Shown here piece after piece: positions 58,764 to 64,000 of a stretch of DNA of 64,000 nt. The notes under the pieces are model-generated. The model saw nothing but the letters and a program-made list of their open reading frames with translations, did no database searches and was not told where the DNA came from. Made by a program: the position numbers and the translations under genes. The stretch is from JANQOH01 sp965243325 (GTDB lineage Bacteria > Pseudomonadota > Alphaproteobacteria > UBA7887), in the NCBI GenBank assembly GCA_965243325.1, contig CBDEUQ010000001.1, positions 186,001 to 250,000 of the forward strand. Direction: 5' to 3'. How positions within the stretch are numbered: the stretch's first letter is position 1; the number at the start of each line of letters is the position of its first letter.

Positions 58764-60512
58764 TCAGCGGCCGGAGGCCGCGCCCTCGCGGCGCGGGTCG
58801 GCGGCGCCGGACAGCCTCCGCTCCCCCGCCGTCCACGCCGCGGCGATCACGTGCAGGCCGCTGTTCATGTCGCGCACCGCTACCTCGTGGCCGCGCGCTT
58901 CGAGCGCGGGCGCGAGATCGGCCGCCGCCGTGCCCGCCTCCAGCTCGGTGGCGCCGTTGCGGTTGCACAGGTGCGGCATCGCCACCGCGGCCGCGGCATC
59001 CAGGCGCCAGTCGATCAGCGCAATCAGCGTCGTCGCCACGTAGCAGATGATACGCGAGCCGCCCGGCGAGCCGAGCGCGAGCGCGAGCCGCCCCTGCGGA
59101 TCGAATACCAGCGTCGGCGCCATGGAGCTGCGCGGGCGTTTGCCCGGCCCGGCCCGGTTGGCGACCGGAACGCCGTCACGTTCGGGAACGAAGGCGAAGT
59201 CCGTCAACTGGTTGTTGAGCAGGAAGCCGCGCACCATGAGGCCGGAACCGAAGGCGAATTCGATGCTGGAGGTGAGCGCGACGGCGTTGCCGTCGCCGTC
59301 GACGACGCTGAGATGGGTCGTTGACGGCGACTCCGCGGCCGTCCCGGACCGTCTCGGCTCGGCGCCGGCGCCCGGCGGCATCCCGGCTTCGCGTTTGCCT
59401 CCGGCCCGCGCCGGGTCGATGAGCGCCGCGCGGAGCGAGAGATAGGCGGGGTCGAGGAGGCCGTTCACCGGAACGGCCGCGAAGTCCGGGTCGGCGACGT
59501 AGCGCTCGCGGTCGGCGTAGGTGAGGCGCATGGCCTCGGCGATGAGGTGCGCCGCCTCGGCCGAGCCCGCCGGCGGCATGTCGCGGCTCGCGAGCAGCCC
59601 AAGGATTTGCAGCACCGCGATGCCGCCGGAGCTCGGCGGGCCCATGCCGCAGATCCGGTGACCGCGGTAGACGAGGCAGACGGGCGGGCGCTCCCGCGGT
59701 TCGTAGGAGGCGAGGTCGTCGGCATCGAGGAGGCCGGGGTTGCGCGCCGCGCCGGTGACCGCGGCGGCGATGTCGCGCGCGATCGCGCCCTCGTAGAAGA
59801 CGCCGGCGCCGCCGGCGGCGATCGAACGCAGCGTGTCCGCGAAGACCGGGTTGCGCAGAAGGGTTCCGGGCGCCTTGGCGCTGCCGTCGGGGTTCAGGAA
59901 ATACGCCGCCGTGTCGGTGAAGGCCGCCAGGTGCGGCACCAGCCCCGCGAGCTTGTGCAGGCGCGGACTTATGGCGAAGCCGGTGTCCGCGAGCGCGATC
60001 GCCGGCGCGAACAGGTCGCCCCACGCGAGCCGGCCGTGCGCGGCGTGAGCGCGCTCGAGCATGCGTAGCAACCCCGGCGCGCCGACCGCCCGGCCGCCGG
60101 CGAGCGCTTCGAAGTAGCCCGGCACGCTGCCGTCGGGCTTTAGGAAAAGGGCGTCGTCGGCACGCGCCGGCGCGGCCTCGCGTCCGTCGTAGCTCACCGT
60201 GCGCCCGCTCGCCGCGTCGTGGTGCAGCAAGAAGGCGCCACCGCCGATGCCGGAAGACTGCGGCTCCACGAGGTTGAGCACCATCTGCATGGCGATGGCC
60301 GCGTCGACGGCGCTGCCGCCACGCGCAAGAATGTCCGCTCCGGCCTTCACCGCGTGCGGGTTCGCCGCGACGGCCATGTCGCGCACTCCCACCGCAAGTG
60401 CCGTGCGCCCGGTCCCCGTCGCCGCTTCGGGCGCGACGTCACCCGCCTGGCCCAATGCCGGGGCGGGTGCGAGAAGGGCGAGCAGCGTCGCGGCGAACGT
60501 CGAAGTCCTCAC
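58764..60512 (-). CDS. ggt: Gamma-glutamyltransferase (GGT)
   Basis: The 582-residue periplasmic enzyme has a signal peptide (VRTSTFAATLLALLAPAPALG), a large subunit with AVDAAIAMQMVLNLVEPQSSG and DGREAAPA, and the autocleavage threonine in SPSTTHLSVVDGDGNAV, followed by the small subunit with GKRPRSSMAPTLVF and GSPGGSRIICYV. GGT cleaves the gamma-glutamyl bond of glutathione and related compounds. Start GTG 60512 follows GGAGGGAT; the frame upstream to 62066 is antisense to the SulP gene. It converges with the TPP enzyme with a 7-bp gap. Confidence 0.92.
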   Translation of the reverse strand: MRTSTFAATLLALLAPAPALGQAGDVAPEAATGTGRTALAVGVRDMAVAANPHAVKAGADILARGGSAVDAAIAMQMVLNLVEPQSSGIGGGAFLLHHDAASGRTVSYDGREAAPARADDALFLKPDGSVPGYFEALAGGRAVGAPGLLRMLERAHAAHGRLAWGDLFAPAIALADTGFAISPRLHKLAGLVPHLAAFTDTAAYFLNPDGSAKAPGTLLRNPVFADTLRSIAAGGAGVFYEGAIARDIAAAVTGAARNPGLLDADDLASYEPRERPPVCLVYRGHRICGMGPPSSGGIAVLQILGLLASRDMPPAGSAEAAHLIAEAMRLTYADRERYVADPDFAAVPVNGLLDPAYLSLRAALIDPARAGGKREAGMPPGAGAEPRRSGTAAESPSTTHLSVVDGDGNAVALTSSIEFAFGSGLMVRGFLLNNQLTDFAFVPERDGVPVANRAGPGKRPRSSMAPTLVFDPQGRLALALGSPGGSRIICYVATTLIALIDWRLDAAAAVAMPHLCNRNGATELEAGTAAADLAPALEARGHEVAVRDMNSGLHVIAAAWTAGERRLSGAADPRREGAASGR

Positions 60513-60580
60513 GATATCCCTCCGGTTTCTGCGCCCGGCCGGTCCGGGTTGCGTGCGCCGGCCGCTTCTTTCCTGCGGGC

Positions 60581-62923
60581 TCACGACGGTTCCCCTCCGC
60601 CTTGCCCGTGCTTCGTCGGTTCGCCGGACTCCGGTTCCGTCCCGAAGTGCCCGGCCAGCAGATAGCGGTAGAGTTCGAGCGCCAGCGGTGCGTCGTGCCG
60701 CTCCAGCCGGTCGAGGGACTCCGGAGCGAGCGCCGCCGTCTGGCACGGCTCGTCGGCGACGACCGATGCCGTCGTCCCATCCGGCCCGCCGGCGGGCCAC
60801 ACCGCGTCGCCGGGGCTCAACTGACGGACCCGCGCGCCGGCGGGGTCGTAGGCGGAGGCCCGGCCGGAGAGCAGCAATTGCAGGCCGCGGCGCGGCGTGT
60901 CCGGCCCGACGACGGACTCCTCGGCGGCGTGCCGCCGTGGCGTGAGCCATGACTCGAGTCGTTCCGTCAGGCTTTCGAACCGGATCTGCCGCTCGAGCTG
61001 GCGCTCGAGATCGTCGGCGGCGTGCTCCAGCAGCGCGGCGCGCTGCGTCCTCGTGGAGGCCGCGTCGGCCTTCCACGCCGCGATGACGAAGTCCTCGCAG
61101 CGTTCGATGCCGCGGTCGGCGTCCGGCTCGATCAGCAGCGCGTCGAACACCGCCGGCGGCAGGTTTCGCTCGAGACCGGTCCTGAGCGTCTCGGACAGGC
61201 CGCTCAGGACCATTGGTACGCCGGCCGCTTCGGCCGTCTGTACGAACCGCGAGAGCACGCTCGCCGCCGAGTAGTCGAACCCCGGCACGGCGTCGAAGTC
61301 GAGCATCAAGCAGGCGGGGGATGCGGAGCCGGGCAGCGATTGCCGCAGTTCGTCGGCCAGCGGGACAACGCTGCCGAAAAAGATGTAGCCCTGCAGCCGC
61401 CAGCCCCGCGCGCGCTCGCCGTCCGCCAGCAGTATGGCCCGCTCGGGGGCGGGGCGAACCCGGTTGCTGCGCTGCTCGCGCACCGTGAATCGGGATTCGA
61501 TCGGACCGACGCGGCTCAGACGCACGGCGAAGAACACGAGTGTCGCCAGCATTCCGGCGGCCACGCCTTCGAGCAGCCCGAAAAAAACGATGACGAGGAA
61601 GATGAGGAGAACGATGCCGTACTCCGACCGCGGAAGCTGCCGGCGGCTCCTCAACAACCCCTGGTCCAGCATGCCGAGGCCGGCGAAGACCAGGATTCCA
61701 CCCACCAGCGCCGTCGGAACGAGTTCCAGCATGCTGTCGCCGAAAAACAGCGCGACGCCGACCACGGCCGCGGCCACCGCGCCGGTCAGCCGCGTGGCGG
61801 CGCCGAAGAGCTCGCTGCGAAGCGAGGCCGGGACGATCAGGGTCGCCACTGTGCCGCCGCCGAGGCCGGCCACGGTGCTCGCGACTCCGGTCGCCCTGAA
61901 CTCGCGGTCCCAGTCCAGCTCCCGGTTCACCGCGATTTCCAGCCCGGCGACGTTCATGATCACGCAGACGAACGCAATCAGCATCAGCGTCAGCATCTCG
62001 GGTATCCGGCCGGCGATGGCGGACCATTCCACGTACGCCAGATCGCCGGGGAACAGCGCCGGCCACAAGCGCCCGTCAACGGTGCTTGCCAGCAGCACGT
62101 TCTCGGCCCGCGCCTCGTCGCCGGACATGCCAAGAAGAACAAGGACCAGATGGCAGCCGCCGATCGCGAACACGACGCTCACCGGCAGGATCAGCGGATG
62201 GCTCCAGCGCTTCACCGAGAAATAGAGCGCGGCGCCGAACACCATGCCGGGAGCCCACTTGACCAGCATGGGCGGTTCCAGAATCGCCGGAAGCGCTCGC
62301 CAGTGCAGTTCCGCCCCCATGACCGACATCGCGCCCAGGCACACGGCGCCCCCGATTCCCGCCACGAATCCGCCGGCCACCGGATAGGGGATGAAGCGCA
62401 CCAGGTTGGCGAGCCGGAAGCGACCGATCATGAGGCAGCAGAGGCCGGTTGCCGTCGCGCCGACGATGAGTGCGGCGGCTGCGGTGACGAAGAGTCCCCG
62501 CCCCTCGGCCTCCGTGGTGGATGCCACTGAGGCCATGGCGAGCACCAGCGCGGGAGAGAGCCCGGCGATCGCCCCGCGGTAGCCGCTCGCGAAGCCGACG
62601 ATCAGGCACGCGGCGAAGTTCCCGAACAGCACCAGACCTATGCCCTGGGAGGACCACGGCGCCAGAGGTCCGGAGAATATGAAGCTGGCGAAGGCGATCT
62701 GGGCGACGAGCAGCCCCAGGCCCGAGGTAAATCCGGCCGACAACGCGGGGAGCGCCTTGGCGGACTGGATGTCCGCGCGCAGTTCGGACGCGAGTTGCCG
62801 GAACGCGGGCACCGCCGTCACCGTCTCGCGGCGGCGCGTCGCCGCGCGAGGGCCGCGTCGAAGACGGCGCCAAACGGGTTCTTCGCGGCCTGCGGCTGGC
62901 ACACCGTCACGTCTCGCCTCCAT
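60581..62923 (-). CDS. SulP family anion transporter with STAS and cyclic-nucleotide-binding-like domains
   Basis: The 780-residue membrane protein has a SulP core of about eleven hydrophobic segments (ALSAGFTSGLGLLVAQIAFA, FIPYPVAGGFVAGIGGAVCL, ELVPTALVGGILVFAGLGML). A cytoplasmic STAS domain follows (PACLMLDFDAVPGFDYSAAS). The C-terminal 130 residues resemble a cNMP-binding fold (LLLSGRASAYDPAGARVRQL, SPGDAVWPAG). SulP-STAS-CNB fusions occur in several bacteria and transport sulfate, bicarbonate or dicarboxylates. The GGT gene follows 68 bp downstream on the same strand. Confidence 0.88.
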   Translation of the reverse strand: MEARRDGVPAAGREEPVWRRLRRGPRAATRRRETVTAVPAFRQLASELRADIQSAKALPALSAGFTSGLGLLVAQIAFASFIFSGPLAPWSSQGIGLVLFGNFAACLIVGFASGYRGAIAGLSPALVLAMASVASTTEAEGRGLFVTAAAALIVGATATGLCCLMIGRFRLANLVRFIPYPVAGGFVAGIGGAVCLGAMSVMGAELHWRALPAILEPPMLVKWAPGMVFGAALYFSVKRWSHPLILPVSVVFAIGGCHLVLVLLGMSGDEARAENVLLASTVDGRLWPALFPGDLAYVEWSAIAGRIPEMLTLMLIAFVCVIMNVAGLEIAVNRELDWDREFRATGVASTVAGLGGGTVATLIVPASLRSELFGAATRLTGAVAAAVVGVALFFGDSMLELVPTALVGGILVFAGLGMLDQGLLRSRRQLPRSEYGIVLLIFLVIVFFGLLEGVAAGMLATLVFFAVRLSRVGPIESRFTVREQRSNRVRPAPERAILLADGERARGWRLQGYIFFGSVVPLADELRQSLPGSASPACLMLDFDAVPGFDYSAASVLSRFVQTAEAAGVPMVLSGLSETLRTGLERNLPPAVFDALLIEPDADRGIERCEDFVIAAWKADAASTRTQRAALLEHAADDLERQLERQIRFESLTERLESWLTPRRHAAEESVVGPDTPRRGLQLLLSGRASAYDPAGARVRQLSPGDAVWPAGGPDGTTASVVADEPCQTAALAPESLDRLERHDAPLALELYRYLLAGHFGTEPESGEPTKHGQGGGEPS

Positions 62924-63108
62924 CCTGCCGAAGCGGCCACGCAGATATTTTAGCCGAAGCCGGCCGTCAACGGTTCCACGCTCGCGCCGCCGGCGCCCGC
63001 CCGCCCGCCGTTGGACGCCGTCGCCTCTGCTATAGTCTGTCGTCTGCCCGCCCCGGAGGGTGGCGGACGAACCCTGCGGACGAGAGGGAACGGGCCGGGA
63101 GAGCGCGC

Positions 63109-64000
63109 ATGAGCGACAGGCGCGGCGACGCGGAAAACAAATCGTGGGTCGAGGCGGAACTCGAGGACAGCTTCGACGAAGAGCTCGAAATGGAGATCGA
63201 CGACGAGCGCGTCGCTCGCGACCTCCACGCGATCACCGACCTGAGGCACCAGTCGTCGCTGTCGCGGCGCACGTATTTTCGCGAGCTGTTTCGCCTGCAA
63301 GCCGAGTTGGTCAAGCTTCAGGACTGGGTCGTCGAGCACCGCTACAAGCTCGTCGTCGTCTTCGAAGGCCGAGACGCGGCGGGCAAGGGCGGCGTCATCA
63401 AGCGCATCACCCAGCGCTTGAACCCGCGCGTCTGCCGGGTCGTCGCCCTCGCCGCGCCGACCGACCGCGAAAAGACCCAGTGGTACTTTCAGCGCTACGT
63501 GCCGCATCTTCCCGCGGGCGGCGAGATCGTCCTGTTCGACCGCTCCTGGTACAACCGCGCCGGCGTCGAGCGCGTCATGGGGTTCGCCACGCCGAAGCAG
63601 GTCGAGGAGTTCTTTCGCGACGTTTCCGAGTTCGAACGCATGCTCGTCCGCTCCGGCATCCGGCTCGTCAAGTACTGGTTTTCGATCACCGATCAGGAGC
63701 AGCAGCTCCGCTTTCTCATGCGCGTCTACGATCCGATGAAGCAGTGGAAGCTGAGCCCGATGGACCTTCAGTCGCGGGTGCGTTGGGAGGAATACACCAA
63801 GGCCAAGGAGGAGATGTTCGCGCGCACCAACATTCCCGAGGCGCCGTGGTGGATCGTCGAGGGCAACGACAAGAAGCGGGCGCGCCTCAACTGCCTCCGG
63901 CACCTGTTGCAGTGCGTGCCGTATTCCGGCATCCCGCACGAAACCGTGCGCCTGCCGGAGCGCGTGTTCAACCCCGACTACGAGCGCAGCGTGCTGCCCT
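63109..64000 (+). CDS. ppk2: Polyphosphate kinase 2 family protein, partial
   Basis: From ATG 63109 an open frame of 297 codons runs off the window. It has an acidic N-terminal tail (AELEDSFDEELEMEIDDERV), Walker A FEGRDAAGKGGVIKRI, Walker B/lid EIVLFDRSWYNRAGVERVMG and KYWFSITDQEQQLRFLMR, all signature PPK2 segments. PPK2 enzymes move phosphate between polyphosphate and nucleotides (GDP/ADP or NMP). The frame is intact to position 64000; the last few residues are probably missing. Confidence 0.93.
   Translation, partial: MSDRRGDAENKSWVEAELEDSFDEELEMEIDDERVARDLHAITDLRHQSSLSRRTYFRELFRLQAELVKLQDWVVEHRYKLVVVFEGRDAAGKGGVIKRITQRLNPRVCRVVALAAPTDREKTQWYFQRYVPHLPAGGEIVLFDRSWYNRAGVERVMGFATPKQVEEFFRDVSEFERMLVRSGIRLVKYWFSITDQEQQLRFLMRVYDPMKQWKLSPMDLQSRVRWEEYTKAKEEMFARTNIPEAPWWIVEGNDKKRARLNCLRHLLQCVPYSGIPHETVRLPERVFNPDYERSVLP

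Noticed and set aside
60513..62066. Upstream extension of the gamma-glutamyltransferase frame
   Set aside because: The extension is antisense to the SulP gene, while GTG 60512 has a good ribosome site and begins a clean signal peptide.

Overview
This window is GC-rich DNA with dense, often overlapping operons, many GTG starts, Tat-dependent binding proteins and two ABC transporters of the branched-chain amino acid (HAAT) type. It looks like an alphaproteobacterium, perhaps a marine or host-associated Rhodospirillales-like lineage. This is inferred from gene content; no rRNA is present.

Region 1 (1-20.4 kb) is a methylated-amine catabolic block. It holds a class II glutamine amidotransferase and a glutamine-synthetase-family ligase (resembling the N-methylglutamate pathway pair MgsA/GmaS), a GntR/FCD regulator, a nitrilase-fold amidase, a two-domain TMAO demethylase (Tdm), an unknown helical protein, trimethylamine monooxygenase (Tmm), a complete HAAT transporter, a four-subunit sarcosine-oxidase / N-methylglutamate-dehydrogenase-like enzyme, and a GlxA-type AraC regulator. 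Together they could carry trimethylamine through TMAO to dimethylamine and on to methylamine and glutamate. Upstream of the ligase/regulator, tmm and the transporter lie arrays of CCAAT/ATTGG boxes repeated about every 10 bp, which look like a shared regulatory code.

Region 2 (20.6-37.1 kb) is mixed: a VOC protein, an MBL hydrolase, a divergent GST / CmcJ-like oxidoreductase-SDR group, a TonB-dependent receptor, msrA, an orphan TRAP binding protein, an orphan HAAT binding protein, an ABC-F ATPase, then housekeeping genes (ndk, rlmE, guaB, an RsmB-like methyltransferase) and tRNA-Ser(GGA).

Region 3 (37.2-46 kb), next to the tRNA, is an island of lower GC: a higBA toxin-antitoxin pair, a broken IS1380 remnant, a secreted mosaic protein of ankyrin repeats around a seven-blade FG-GAP propeller, an IS630-type element that truncates it, and an HNH endonuclease.

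Region 4 (46-64 kb) holds a YeeE/YedE transporter, a tightly packed run of livHMGF, dusA and the complete nickel-pincer set larC-larE-larB-larA, then cobalamin adenosyltransferase, an LLM-class oxidoreductase and a TPP enzyme. It ends with a convergent gamma-glutamyltransferase and SulP transporter, and a PPK2 kinase cut by the window end.
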